Source of the DNA: Viridibacillus sp050278625
GTDB lineage: Bacteria > Bacillota > Bacilli > Bacillales_A > Planococcaceae
Direction of reading: 5' to 3'
Length of the DNA stretch: 64,000 nt
NCBI RefSeq assembly: GCF_050278625.1
Contig: NZ_JBNNTI010000001.1
Span: forward strand, 248,001-312,000
Positions 22,659 through 31,176 of this stretch are shown piece after piece. The translations under genes and the position numbers were made by a program. Numbering within the stretch: position 1 is the stretch's first letter; each line of letters starts with the position of its first letter. A model generated the notes under the pieces. It made no database searches, was not told the origin of the DNA, and saw nothing but the letters and a program-made list of their open reading frames with translations.

Positions 22659-22674
22659 CAAGTCGTAAAAATTT

Positions 22675-22733
22675 CGTGGTAAAAATGTGGTAAGTTTTAA
22701 AATGTGTTACCACGAGACAATAAATCGTGGTAA
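22675..22733. repeat. GTGGTAA repeats in the probable right attachment region
   Basis: Three direct copies (CGTGGTAA 22675-22682, TGTGGTAA 22686-22693, CGTGGTAA 22726-22733) and one inverted (TTACCACG 22707-22714) lie between the integrase stop and the glnA terminator. They resemble integrase arm-binding sites. The att core cannot be fixed without the other prophage end. Confidence 0.5.
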
Positions 22734-22735
22734 AT

Positions 22736-22773
22736 AAAAAACCCGTTGAAGCCTAGAGCCTCAACGGGTTTAA
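22736..22773 (-). terminator. glnA terminator (usable from both sides)
   Basis: AAACCCGTTGA / TCAACGGGTTT stem; leftward it is followed by TTTTTTA, closing the glnRA operon. Rightward, the integrase transcript meets the same stem. Confidence 0.9.
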
Positions 22774-22776
22774 CTA

Positions 22777-24111
22777 TTAATACATTTTCAAGTATTGCTC
22801 ACGTTCCCAAGGGTGTACTTGTGTGCGGAACATATCGAACTCAATTTCTTTTGCTTCCATAAAATTAGCGTAGATATGTTCACCTAGTGCCGCTTTAGCC
22901 ACTTCATCGTTAGCTAATGCAATTAGAGCGGCATCTAAGTTAGCTGGTAGGTTAGTAATACCGTGTTCAGCGCGTTCTTTTGCATCCATCACGTAGATGT
23001 TGCGATCAACCGCTGCTGGTGGTGTTAATTTTTGTTCGATACCAGCAAGACCTGCTTCTAAAATGACAGCCATTGCTAAGTACGGGTTTGCAGCCGGGTC
23101 AACTGAGCGCACTTCTACACGAGTTGAAAGACCACGTGAAGCTGGGATACGTATTAACGGACTACGGTTTTGACCTGACCACGCTACGTAACAAGGTGCT
23201 TCATAACCCGGTACTAAACGTTTGTATGAGTTTACAGTCGGGTTTGTAATTGCTGTAAATCCTTCAACGTGTTTCAATACACCAGCCATAAATTGCATAG
23301 CTGTTTCACTTAAACCAATTTCAGCTGATTCATCGTAGAATACATTTTCTTTTCCGTTAAATAGTGAAACGTTACAATGCATACCTGAACCGTTTACACC
23401 GTAAAGTGGTTTTGGCATGAAAGTTGCGTGTAAACCATGTTTACGAGCGATTGTTTTAACAACCAATTTGAAGGTTTGAATATTATCACATGCAGTAATA
23501 GCATCAGCATATTTGAAGTCAATCTCATGTTGACCTGGTGCCACTTCATGGTGAGATGCTTCGATTTCAAAGCCCATCTCTTCTAATTCAAGAACGATAT
23601 CTCGACGGCAGTTTTCACCTAAGTCAGTTGGTGCTAAGTCGAAGTAACCACCATGGTCATTTAGCTCAAGAGTCGGTTCACCACGATCATCTAGTTTGAA
23701 CAAGAAGAATTCTGGCTCTGGTCCTAAATTGAAATCTGTGAAGCCAAGTTCTTTCATGTGATTAAGAACACGTTTTAAGTTGTTACGTGGATCTCCTGCA
23801 AATGGAGTACCGTCTGCTTTATATACATCACAGATGAATCGGCAAACTGTCCCTTTACCAGTAGTCCATGGGAATACGATGAAAGTATCTAAATCAGGAT
23901 AAAGATACATATCTGATTCCTCAATACGTACGAACCCTTCGATTGAAGAACCGTCGAACATCATTTTATTGTCTAATGCTTTATCTAATTGACTTACAGG
24001 AATTTCAACATTTTTTATCGTGCCTAAGATGTCAGTAAATTGTAAACGGATAAACTTAACTTCTTTTTCAGCTACTAATCTCTTAATATCTTCTTTTGTA
24101 AATTTCCCCAC
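22777..24111 (-). CDS. glnA: Glutamine synthetase, type I
   Basis: 444 aa from GTG 24111 (GGAG 10 nt upstream), the same length as B. subtilis GlnA; a GTG three codons earlier lies too close to the ribosome site. Conserved blocks: MFDGSSIEGFVRIEESDMYL, NLGPEPEFFLFKLD, GGYFDLAPTDLGENCRRDIV, ASHHEVAPGQHEIDF, NPTVNSYKRLVPGYEAPCY, SRGLSTRVEVRSVDPAANPY. ATP-dependent synthesis of glutamine from glutamate and ammonium; dodecamer. In Bacillus the feedback-inhibited enzyme also controls GlnR and TnrA. Operon with glnR. Confidence 0.98.
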   Translation of the reverse strand: MGKFTKEDIKRLVAEKEVKFIRLQFTDILGTIKNVEIPVSQLDKALDNKMMFDGSSIEGFVRIEESDMYLYPDLDTFIVFPWTTGKGTVCRFICDVYKADGTPFAGDPRNNLKRVLNHMKELGFTDFNLGPEPEFFLFKLDDRGEPTLELNDHGGYFDLAPTDLGENCRRDIVLELEEMGFEIEASHHEVAPGQHEIDFKYADAITACDNIQTFKLVVKTIARKHGLHATFMPKPLYGVNGSGMHCNVSLFNGKENVFYDESAEIGLSETAMQFMAGVLKHVEGFTAITNPTVNSYKRLVPGYEAPCYVAWSGQNRSPLIRIPASRGLSTRVEVRSVDPAANPYLAMAVILEAGLAGIEQKLTPPAAVDRNIYVMDAKERAEHGITNLPANLDAALIALANDEVAKAALGEHIYANFMEAKEIEFDMFRTQVHPWEREQYLKMY

Positions 24112-24156
24112 TCGATTCACTCTCCATGTAAAAAATTTTATATTTTACTCAGTTTC

Positions 24157-24540
24157 TTATTGGAAGAAACGTGATAGATCCCCTTGACGAATAGATGTTT
24201 TTTGAAGGCGTTGAGCTTGTTGCATCTCTTCTCTTAGAATGCGACGTAAATCTGCATCCGTAATGTCTTTTTTACCTAAATTCGCGATTGCTGGTTCATT
24301 TTTTAAAGCAAATACTTTTTTGATACCTGCCATATTAATACCTTGCTCCAACAAGTCTTTAATTTCAAGCAATGAATCGACATCATTTAAGGAGAACATT
24401 CGACGATTGCCTTCTGTTCTAGCAGGTTCGATTAAATTATGTTCTTCATAATATCGAATCTGACGAGCCGTTAAGTCTGTCAGTTGCATGACTATACTAA
24501 TTGGAAGTAATGGCATTGATCTTCGTATTTCACGACTCAT
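24157..24540 (-). CDS. glnR: MerR-family nitrogen repressor GlnR
   Basis: About 127 aa from ATG 24540 (GGAAGGTG 6 nt upstream). MerR winged helix: PISIVMQLTDLTARQIRYYE, EHNLIEPARTEGNRRMFS (residues 15-50). C-terminal tail RQGDLSRFFQ matches the conserved autoinhibitory end of GlnR. Represses glnRA when nitrogen is plentiful, activated by feedback-inhibited glutamine synthetase. Its two operators lie just upstream. Confidence 0.95.
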   Translation of the reverse strand: MSREIRRSMPLLPISIVMQLTDLTARQIRYYEEHNLIEPARTEGNRRMFSLNDVDSLLEIKDLLEQGINMAGIKKVFALKNEPAIANLGKKDITDADLRRILREEMQQAQRLQKTSIRQGDLSRFFQ

Positions 24541-24568
24541 ATCATTCACCTTCCCCTTTACAATTCAA

Positions 24569-24619
24569 ATAATACACCATGTTAGTTTTTCTGTCAAATC
24601 GATGTCATATAATCTAACA
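24569..24619 (-). promoter_or_regulatory. glnRA promoter with two GlnR boxes
   Basis: Sigma-A promoter: TTGACA (24592-24597), 17 nt, TATTAT (24569-24574). Upstream box TGTTAGATTATATGACA (24603-24619) fits TGTNA-N7-TNACA exactly. A second, TGACAGAAAAACTAACA (24580-24596), has one mismatch and covers the -35. The layout copies glnRAo1/o2 of B. subtilis. Confidence 0.88.
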
Positions 24620-24631
24620 TGGATTTTTGAT

Positions 24632-24677
24632 AATGAAAAAAGCTTAGAGCCAACTGGTTTTCTAAGCTTTTTCTTGT
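24632..24677 (-). terminator. Terminator after the ynbB-like gene
   Basis: GCTTAGA / TCTAAGC stem with A/T flanks, leftward followed by TTTTTTC; also T-rich on the + side. Confidence 0.8.
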
Positions 24678-24712
24678 TACTAATTAAACATTTTCACATT
24701 ATTTTCAGAAAA

Positions 24713-25963
24713 TTATTTTTTTAATTTTTGTACGGCACTTAAAGCTGCGTATTTCACGTGCTCGTATGTTAAACCACCTTGAACATATGCAGTATAAGGG
24801 GGACGAATTGGACCGTCAGCTGAAAGTTCAATGCTGGCACCTTGTATAAATGTTCCCGCAGCCATGATGACATCATCCTCATAACCAGGCATATAGGCTG
24901 GTTCTGGTGCAAAATGTGCATTAATTGGCGAACTTGCTTGAATAGCTTGGCAAAAAGCAATCATTTGATCTGCAGTCTTAAATGAGACAGATTGGATTAA
25001 ATCAGTTCTTGGTGCTTTATAATGTGGCGAAGTCTTCATGCCAATAGCTTCAAGTATTGCAGATGTGAATATCGCACCTTTTAAAGCTTGTGCAACAACA
25101 TGTGGCGCTAAGAAGAATCCTTGATAAAAGTCTGCTAAGGCATTTAAAGTTGGGCCTGCTTCAGCACCAATTCCTGGTGAAGTCATACGGAATGCACATT
25201 GTTCAACTAAATCTGCACGTCCAGCAATATAACCTCCAATTTTAGCTAAACCACCACCTGGATTTTTAATTAATGAGCCTGCCATTAAATCCGCCCCAAC
25301 ATCTGATGGTTCCATTTCTTCAACAAATTCACCGTAGCAGTTATCTACAAATATAATAGCTGATGGTTGGATTTCACGAACCTTTTTAATCATATCAGCG
25401 ATTTGTTCCACAGTGAAAGAAGGTCGTGATGCGTATCCTTTAGAGCGTTGGATTGCAATTACTTTTGTTTTTTCAGATACAGCTTTCGTTACCGTATCCC
25501 AGTCAACGTCTTTATCATTCACTAAGTCAATATGTTGATAGCCAATGTTGAAGTCTTTTAATGAACCTGTATCTTTGTCACCACCATCAACAATAGATTG
25601 TAAAGTGTCATAAGGTTGTCCAGTAATATATATAAGTTCGTCTCCCGGACGTAATACACCGAAGAGACTTAAAGTAATAGCATGTGTGCCAGAAATAATT
25701 TGAGGACGAACGATACAAGCCTCTGCACCGAATACTTCTGCATACACGCGTTCTAAATTGTCGCGTCCATCATCGTCATAACCATAACCATTTGAAGGGT
25801 GCAGATGAAAATCACTAACTTGATGATTACGAAAAGCTGCTAGAACTTTTTGTTGATTGAAGAAAGCCACTTCATCGACGTGATCATGGTAAGGTTTAAC
25901 TTGTGCTTCAATTTCTTTTGCTTGCATTAATAATTCTTTACTGAATGTTGTAGAATACGTCAT
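24713..25963 (-). CDS. ynbB: PLP-dependent YnbB/methionine gamma-lyase family protein
   Basis: 416 aa, ATG with AAAGGAG upstream. Fold-type I PLP enzyme: CIVRPQIISGTHAITLSLFG near residue 85, the Asp-containing IIFVDNCYGEF near 200, and AGSLIKNPGGGLAKIGGYIA near 230, where the lysine after SLI is the expected Schiff-base residue. The family (often labelled aluminium resistance or methionine gamma-lyase-like) has no firmly established substrate. It lies upstream of glnR as in B. subtilis. Confidence 0.88.
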   Translation of the reverse strand: MTYSTTFSKELLMQAKEIEAQVKPYHDHVDEVAFFNQQKVLAAFRNHQVSDFHLHPSNGYGYDDDGRDNLERVYAEVFGAEACIVRPQIISGTHAITLSLFGVLRPGDELIYITGQPYDTLQSIVDGGDKDTGSLKDFNIGYQHIDLVNDKDVDWDTVTKAVSEKTKVIAIQRSKGYASRPSFTVEQIADMIKKVREIQPSAIIFVDNCYGEFVEEMEPSDVGADLMAGSLIKNPGGGLAKIGGYIAGRADLVEQCAFRMTSPGIGAEAGPTLNALADFYQGFFLAPHVVAQALKGAIFTSAILEAIGMKTSPHYKAPRTDLIQSVSFKTADQMIAFCQAIQASSPINAHFAPEPAYMPGYEDDVIMAAGTFIQGASIELSADGPIRPPYTAYVQGGLTYEHVKYAALSAVQKLKK

Positions 25964-25994
25964 TTTTTTGGCTCCTTTTTATTTTTCCATTACT

Positions 25995-26022
25995 ATCTTA
26001 ACAATAACAATCAAAGAGTCAA
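25995..26022 (-). promoter_or_regulatory. Probable ynbB promoter
   Basis: TTGACT (26017-26022), 16 nt, TAAGAT (25995-26000), leftward. Confidence 0.45.
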
Positions 26023-26040
26023 TCATTCGCTCAATAAAAC

Positions 26041-26068
26041 TTGTAATTATCACTATTTTTGGTACAAT
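26041..26068 (+). promoter_or_regulatory. Promoter of the TRIC-family gene
   Basis: TTGTAA, 16 nt, TACAAT, with TGG directly before the -10 (extended -10). Divergent from the ynbB promoter. Confidence 0.6.
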
Positions 26069-26102
26069 TCAAGAACGTTCTTAGAAAGTTGAGGGTTTGT
26101 CT

Positions 26103-26720
26103 ATGTCGTGGGATGTATTTAGTATTTTCGGCACAATTGCCTTTGCTATTTCAGGAGCAATTGTTGCCATGGAAGAAGAATATGATCTATTCGGAGTTTA
26201 TTTACTTGGTATTGTGACTGCATTTGGTGGTGGAGCTATACGTAACATGCTCATTGGTGTACCTGTCTCTGCTCTTTGGGAACAAGAGACAATGTTTCAA
26301 ATCGCTCTTATATCTATTACTATTGTTTTTATATTCCCACAAAAATTACTGAAACATTGGCATAAATGGGGCAATTTCTTTGATGCTATTGGGTTATCAG
26401 CATTCGCTATTCAGGGAGCGCTTTTTGCAGTCAAATTAGATTTACCTGTCAGTGCGGCCATTGTTGCTGCTGTTTTAACTGGTTCTGGCGGTGGAATTAT
26501 CCGGGATGTACTTGCTGGTCGTAAACCTCTTGTATTACGTGAGGAAGTGTATGCTGTATGGGCCGCACTTGCCGGTGGAATTATTGGTTTAGATATCTTC
26601 AAACAAGACATATGGTTGTATCTATTATTTGTTAGTATGACCGCACTACGTGTTTTATCATACATGAAACATTGGCGACTCCCCTTCAAATCATTACGAG
26701 GGCAAAATTCAGACAAATAG
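26103..26720 (+). CDS. TRIC-family (UPF0126/YvgT) membrane protein
   Basis: About 205 aa; ATG 26103 has GAGGG 7 nt upstream, better than the TTG six bases earlier. Seven hydrophobic helices in two homologous halves, each with a glycine-rich signature: TAFGGGAIRNMLIGVP near 41-56 and TGSGGGIIRDVLAGRKP near 124-140. Homologous to prokaryotic trimeric intracellular cation channels (K+-permeable homotrimers). Physiological role in Bacillales is not settled. Only + strand gene in the core part. Confidence 0.88.
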   Translation: MSWDVFSIFGTIAFAISGAIVAMEEEYDLFGVYLLGIVTAFGGGAIRNMLIGVPVSALWEQETMFQIALISITIVFIFPQKLLKHWHKWGNFFDAIGLSAFAIQGALFAVKLDLPVSAAIVAAVLTGSGGGIIRDVLAGRKPLVLREEVYAVWAALAGGIIGLDIFKQDIWLYLLFVSMTALRVLSYMKHWRLPFKSLRGQNSDK

Positions 26721-26747
26721 AAAAGAAGAAGGTAGCATTTTATTGGT

Positions 26748-26849
26748 TTGGAGAAGCGCCCGCTCGACTCCTACGGGAAAAGCGAGACAATGAGATACTG
26801 CAGGAGCGTAGCGACGAACGACTCGGCGCTCTCCCGCGGTAAGCCTCGG
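26748..26849. repeat. GC-rich dispersed intergenic repeat
   Basis: Much richer in G+C than its surroundings and able to fold: ACTCCTACGGGAAAAGCGAG with CTGCAGGAGCGTAGCGACGA and CTCGGCGCTCTCCCGCGG. From memory, close relatives (CAGGAGCGTAGCGACGAGG core) occur in many copies in Bacillaceae and Planococcaceae genomes. Only one copy is present in this window. Confidence 0.6.
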
Positions 26850-26875
26850 AAAACCTGATCTATCCTCCTGTATAC

Positions 26876-26950
26876 AAAAAAGACTGTAGAAAACTCGTTT
26901 TTTCGAGTTTGTCTACAGTCTTAAGCGAATCAATATGCGATTCGCTTTTT
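26876..26950. terminator. Convergent pair of terminators
   Basis: AAGACTGTAGA...TCTACAGTCTT with an inner ACTCG/CGAGT stem (26879-26922), followed leftward by TTTTTTG, serves the rhodanese gene. A second hairpin AGCGAATC/GATTCGCT with TTTTTATTT (26923-26949) serves the rightward TRIC gene. Confidence 0.85.
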
Positions 26951-26957
26951 ATTTATC

Positions 26958-27257
26958 TTAGAATTCTAACTCGCCTTCCCAAGCTAGCATGCCGCCTTCC
27001 ATATTCGTTACGTCGTAACCTAAACCAGAAAGATAAGAACATGCGCTACCGCTACGTCCACCTGCATGGCAGATGAAGATATAAGGTTTTGTTTTATCTA
27101 ATTCATCGATTCTCTCAGGAATTGATCCAAGCGGAATATGGATAGCACCTGGGATTATACCGTTTGCTACTTCTTCATCTTCACGTACATCTACTAAAAA
27201 TAGATCTTCATTTGCATCAACTTTTTCTAAAAGTTCAGTTGTTGTAATAGTTTTCAT
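26958..27257 (-). CDS. Single-domain rhodanese
   Basis: 99 aa. Rhodanese fold: FLVDVREDEEVANGIIPGAI near residues 19-38 and the active loop CHAGGRSGSAC starting at Cys 63. A CHxGxRS loop is typical of GlpE/YqhL-like sulfurtransferases, which carry persulfide on the cysteine. Cytoplasmic, no signal peptide. Physiological acceptor unknown. Confidence 0.88.
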   Translation of the reverse strand: MKTITTTELLEKVDANEDLFLVDVREDEEVANGIIPGAIHIPLGSIPERIDELDKTKPYIFICHAGGRSGSACSYLSGLGYDVTNMEGGMLAWEGELEF

Positions 27258-27325
27258 TATTATAATCCTCCATTATCTATTAAGCTTATCAAATATCTCT
27301 TTTAGTATAGCTAGAAATAAAAAAT

Positions 27326-27352
27326 TCGGCTAGTCTTTATACTAGCCGAATT
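27326..27352 (-). terminator. Terminator after hfq
   Basis: ATTCGGCTAGT / ACTAGCCGAAT 11-bp stem with a short loop; leftward T-tract is modest (TTTTTTATTTC after one base). Confidence 0.75.
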
Positions 27353-27356
27353 CATT

Positions 27357-27587
27357 TTACTCTTCGTTATCTTGAGAAATATTAATGGATTTTGAAGGGG
27401 CGAATGTAGAAATGGCATGTTTATAAATCAAATGCTGCTTCCCATCAGATTCCAATAGTACCGTGAAATTATCATAAGATTTAATAAGACCTTTTAATTG
27501 AAAACCATTTAGCAAGAAAACGGTAACGAAAACCCCGTTTTTACGCATTTGATTTAGAAACGCATCTTGTAAGTTAATAGATTTCAT
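27357..27587 (-). CDS. hfq: RNA chaperone Hfq
   Basis: 76 aa, ATG with AGGGAG upstream. Sm1: NGFQLKGLIKSYDNFTVLLE; Sm2: LIYKHAISTFAP with the YKH motif that binds uridines. Hexameric Sm-like RNA-binding protein. In Bacillus its effect on sRNA regulation is mild. Follows miaA, as in most Bacillales. Confidence 0.97.
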   Translation of the reverse strand: MKSINLQDAFLNQMRKNGVFVTVFLLNGFQLKGLIKSYDNFTVLLESDGKQHLIYKHAISTFAPSKSINISQDNEE

Positions 27588-27662
27588 GCAAAGCCACTCC
27601 CTCTTCTATTTTAAATATATCTCCTCGATACCATGTATTCGATTTCATTAATGGAAAACCCT

Positions 27663-28580
27663 TTATTTTTCCAATATTTCTCTGATTATTTTTTTTGTGC
27701 CTTCTAAACTATTGAACCATCTAACATCCATTTTATTACGGAAATAAGTTAATTGTCGTTTTGCATAGCGTCTTGAATTTTGTTTTAGCTGCTCAATTGA
27801 ATCTTCTAATGATTGCTTGCCATCAAAATATTCATAAAGCTCCTTATACCCAATAGCTTGAACAGATTGCACGTCTCGGATATCCTTTTGCCATAGTGCT
27901 TCTACTTCAGCAAGTAGTCCTTGTTCCATCATTATATCTACACGTTTATTTATACGTTCATATAACTGCTCACGATCCATATTTAAACCAATGATTAGAT
28001 GTTTATAAAGTGGCTTCTCACCCAGGTTTTGCTCATCCGAAGATTTGGCTATACCGCCATGCTGAATCATCTCAAGTGCCCGGATTACTCGACGCGTATT
28101 GTTAGGATGAATTGCTTCAGCTGTTTTAGGATCAAGCTCTGCTAATTTTGCATGCATTGCCTCAGGTCCTATTTCAATCAATTCTTTATAATAGGCTTCT
28201 CGTGCTGCTTCATCAACCTTTTCTTCCGTGAAGCGATAATCAAATAGTACAGCTTGAATATAAAGACCAGTTCCTCCAATAATAATCGGAAACTTTCCTT
28301 TCGCACGAATAAAGTCAATACGTTCACGCACGAGTTGCTGATATTCAGCGACCGAAAAGGATTCTGTAGGTTCTTTAATACTCAGGAGATGATGTGGTAC
28401 TGCTTCCATTTCAGTTTCTGTAATCTTAGCTGTTCCTATATTCAGTTCTTTATAAATCTGCATGGAGTCACCATTAATAATTTCTCCATTTAACTCTTTA
28501 GCTAGCTCAATACTTAAGGCTGTTTTACCAGAAGCTGTAGGACCCACAATGGCAATTACTTCTAAATCATGTTCTCTCAT
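27663..28580 (-). CDS. miaA: tRNA dimethylallyltransferase
   Basis: 305 aa from ATG 28580, which shares ATGA with the stop of the upstream hydrolase gene; the frame to 28598 is less likely. P-loop GPTASGKTALS near residue 10, DSMQIYKELNIGTAKIT near 37, GGTGLYIQAVLFD near 99, and the C-terminal QNSRRYAKRQLTYFRN. It adds dimethylallyl to A37 of tRNAs reading UNN codons. MiaB, encoded at 37.4 kb, then methylthiolates the same base. Confidence 0.97.
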   Translation of the reverse strand: MREHDLEVIAIVGPTASGKTALSIELAKELNGEIINGDSMQIYKELNIGTAKITETEMEAVPHHLLSIKEPTESFSVAEYQQLVRERIDFIRAKGKFPIIIGGTGLYIQAVLFDYRFTEEKVDEAAREAYYKELIEIGPEAMHAKLAELDPKTAEAIHPNNTRRVIRALEMIQHGGIAKSSDEQNLGEKPLYKHLIIGLNMDREQLYERINKRVDIMMEQGLLAEVEALWQKDIRDVQSVQAIGYKELYEYFDGKQSLEDSIEQLKQNSRRYAKRQLTYFRNKMDVRWFNSLEGTKKIIREILEK

Positions 28581-29497
28581 TCTTTTTCTAACCACCATAT
28601 GATTTTGTTATATACCTCTTCTCGGTTTACTTCATTTAATATTTCATGTCGTTTCCCTTCAAATAACTGTACGGTAATATTAGTTAATCCACAACTTTGA
28701 TAACTCTTAGCCACTTTCCAAATTCCTTTACTAAAGCCCCCAACAGGATCATCTGCACCACTTATTAAAAGAATAGGTAAATCTTTTCGAATTCTATTTA
28801 TCTCTTCTTCCTTCGATAAAGTTATAATACCCCCAGTTAAATCAGCATAAAACTGGTTAGTTGCTAAAAATCCACAATCTTCATCTTCAAGATATTTAGT
28901 CACTTCCGTTGAATCTGAAGATAACCAATCAAAATCAGTCTGGGTATTTGAAAATGCACGGTTGAAATTACCGAATGACAATTTATCTAATAATGGGCTT
29001 TCTTTTGCTTTTCCTTGTAAACTCGCGAGACATTTTGCAAGTATATGCCCAGCTTGATGTGTCGGATTTGCTGCACCTGTCCCGCAGAAAATAGCTTTGG
29101 ATAGCGTTTCACTGTAAAGCTCTGTATAACGACGTGCAATAAATGATCCCATACTATGACCAAATAGAATAACAGGTGGTAAGTGGTAATCTGCTCGAAC
29201 AAAGCTTAGTACTTCATGTACGTCTGACACTACTTTATCAAATCCTTGCTGATTTGCAAAAAAGCCCCTTGGCGAATCATTTAAAAAGGCTGTTTGTCCA
29301 TGACCACGATGATCGTGCATGGAGACAACATAACCATGTCCTAATAAAAATTTTGCGAAACGTTCGTATCTATCACTATGTTCTGCCATTCCATGAAGAA
29401 TGTGAATATGTCCCATCGGATCTTCACTAGGGAAATAGACAGTCACCGAAATGAGGTGACCGTCTAAAGTTTTAACTGTATGTGTATTTTTATTCAT
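28577..29497 (-). CDS. Alpha/beta hydrolase (monoacylglycerol lipase-like)
   Basis: About 306 aa from ATG 29497 (AGAGGA upstream), overlapping the glpD stop by 8 nt. Serine hydrolase signatures: HGMAEHSDRYERFAKFL (oxyanion region), DHRGHGQT, nucleophile elbow GHSMGS, Asp in ISGADDPVGG and His in GKRHEIL. Resembles lysophospholipase/monoglyceride lipase enzymes such as YtpA. Sitting directly after glpD suggests a link to glycerolipid breakdown (inference). Confidence 0.85.
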   Translation of the reverse strand: MNKNTHTVKTLDGHLISVTVYFPSEDPMGHIHILHGMAEHSDRYERFAKFLLGHGYVVSMHDHRGHGQTAFLNDSPRGFFANQQGFDKVVSDVHEVLSFVRADYHLPPVILFGHSMGSFIARRYTELYSETLSKAIFCGTGAANPTHQAGHILAKCLASLQGKAKESPLLDKLSFGNFNRAFSNTQTDFDWLSSDSTEVTKYLEDEDCGFLATNQFYADLTGGIITLSKEEEINRIRKDLPILLISGADDPVGGFSKGIWKVAKSYQSCGLTNITVQLFEGKRHEILNEVNREEVYNKIIWWLEKE

Positions 29498-31148
29498 AAA
29501 TGTCCTCTTTAGCAAAATGCGACGCTTCGAATAATAATTGGTCTAATTCTATGCGATATTGCTCTTCCTGTGCTGCCGAGTAGGACAAGTATTTTTTCAT
29601 TAATTTTATGACTGCTTCTTTATGTTCATAAACACTATCGATATCAAATAATAATCGACTTGAACGACGAACAAAGAAATCTGCTGGTGTTTGTGCCATT
29701 TCATTTTGAATTGCATAAAGTAGCTGTGCATGTATTGCGATTGGTAAATCAACGACTGAATTATTCACTTTCAAAGTATGAATAATATTGAAGATTTCTT
29801 GAATATTCGTACCGTATTTTGAGACGAGCATATGAGCCTCTTCTTTAGTTAATCCTAATTTTGTTCCCTCATAGGTTTTATTTTTTACATAAGGACCAAA
29901 ATTTATTGAATTTATACCTTTAGCACCCGAAAGGGACATATGCTCTGTCACACATGGACCTGACTTTCTGAATGGTTTCTTTTCTACGATTTTGTCTAAG
30001 ATATTTTCAGCCATTTTACGATAACCTGTTAATTTCCCACCAGCAATTGTCAATAAACCACTTGGAGATTCCCAGATCTCATCTTTACGAGAGATTTCTG
30101 AAGGATCTTTTCCCTCTTTGAAAATGAGCGGACGGACTCCTGCCCAGCTTGATTCTACGTCTTTCTGTGTAACTTGCACATCCGGGAAAATATAATGAAT
30201 CGTATCCATCAAATAAGCAACATCTTCATCCGTTGCAACTGGATTTACTGGGTTATCTACGTAAAATGTATCCGTTGTTCCGACATACGTTTTTCCATCT
30301 CGAGGTATAGCAAAAACCATCCGGCCATCTGGTGTATCAAAGTATACAGATTGTTGAAGTGGGAAACGGGATTGGTCAATTACAATATGTACGCCCTTTG
30401 TAAGACGTAGCTGTTTATTGTTACTAATTTGGTCTTTTTTTCTCACTTCGTCTACCCATGGTCCTGTAGCATTTACTACTGTATTCGATTGAATTGTCCA
30501 AGTACGAGATGTAATTTGATCGCGAACAACTACTCCTGTAATTTTCTCTTTGTCATACTTAAATTCTTCTGCTTTTACATAATTTAAGCAAACAGCACCA
30601 AGTTCAACAGCTTTCTTAATAACCTCAATCGTAAGACGAGCATCATCAGTACGGTATTCTACATAGTAGCCTCCCCCCAATAAACCATCTTTTTTGAGAA
30701 GCGGTTCTTTTTGTAAAGTTTCCTTGGCACTCAGCATTTTACGACGCTCAGATTTGTTAACTCTAGCCAAATTATCATACACTTTTAAACCGAGTGAAGT
30801 TGAATAAGGTCCAAATGTCCCCCCCTTGTAGAAAGGAAGTAACATCCATTGCGGGGTTGTAATATGGACCCCATTTTCATATACGATAGCACGTTCTTTA
30901 CCAACTTCAGCTACAACACCTATTTGTAGTTGTTTTAAATAACGCAAACCTCCATGAACTAGCTTAGTTGAGCGACTAGAAGTACCAGAAGCGAAATCTT
31001 GCATATCAATAAGCGCTACAGATAACCCTCTAGATACAGCATCTAACGCAATACCAGCTCCAGTAATCCCTCCACCAATTACTACGACATCAAAAGAATA
31101 AGCATCAAGCGTTTCAATAAAACCTTCACGTTGTGCAGATGAAAACAT
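29490..31148 (-). CDS. glpD: Aerobic glycerol-3-phosphate dehydrogenase
   Basis: 552 aa, ATG with GGAGG upstream. FAD-binding N-terminus VVVIGGGITGAGIALDAVSR, then GTSSRSTKLVHGGLRYLKQL and the C-terminal DAO_C domain. Oxidises glycerol-3-phosphate to dihydroxyacetone phosphate at the membrane, passing electrons to menaquinone. Only 28 nt separate it from mutL, so there is no room for the antiterminated leader that GlpP uses in B. subtilis; no glpF or glpK nearby. Confidence 0.96.
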   Translation of the reverse strand: MFSSAQREGFIETLDAYSFDVVVIGGGITGAGIALDAVSRGLSVALIDMQDFASGTSSRSTKLVHGGLRYLKQLQIGVVAEVGKERAIVYENGVHITTPQWMLLPFYKGGTFGPYSTSLGLKVYDNLARVNKSERRKMLSAKETLQKEPLLKKDGLLGGGYYVEYRTDDARLTIEVIKKAVELGAVCLNYVKAEEFKYDKEKITGVVVRDQITSRTWTIQSNTVVNATGPWVDEVRKKDQISNNKQLRLTKGVHIVIDQSRFPLQQSVYFDTPDGRMVFAIPRDGKTYVGTTDTFYVDNPVNPVATDEDVAYLMDTIHYIFPDVQVTQKDVESSWAGVRPLIFKEGKDPSEISRKDEIWESPSGLLTIAGGKLTGYRKMAENILDKIVEKKPFRKSGPCVTEHMSLSGAKGINSINFGPYVKNKTYEGTKLGLTKEEAHMLVSKYGTNIQEIFNIIHTLKVNNSVVDLPIAIHAQLLYAIQNEMAQTPADFFVRRSSRLLFDIDSVYEHKEAVIKLMKKYLSYSAAQEEQYRIELDQLLFEASHFAKEDIYE

Positions 31149-31176
31149 ACTATCTTCCTCCTTTATTTCATAAAAA

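Noticed and set aside
22659..22776. tRNA attachment site for the prophage
   Set aside because: No tRNA gene present; the only host feature is the glnA terminator.
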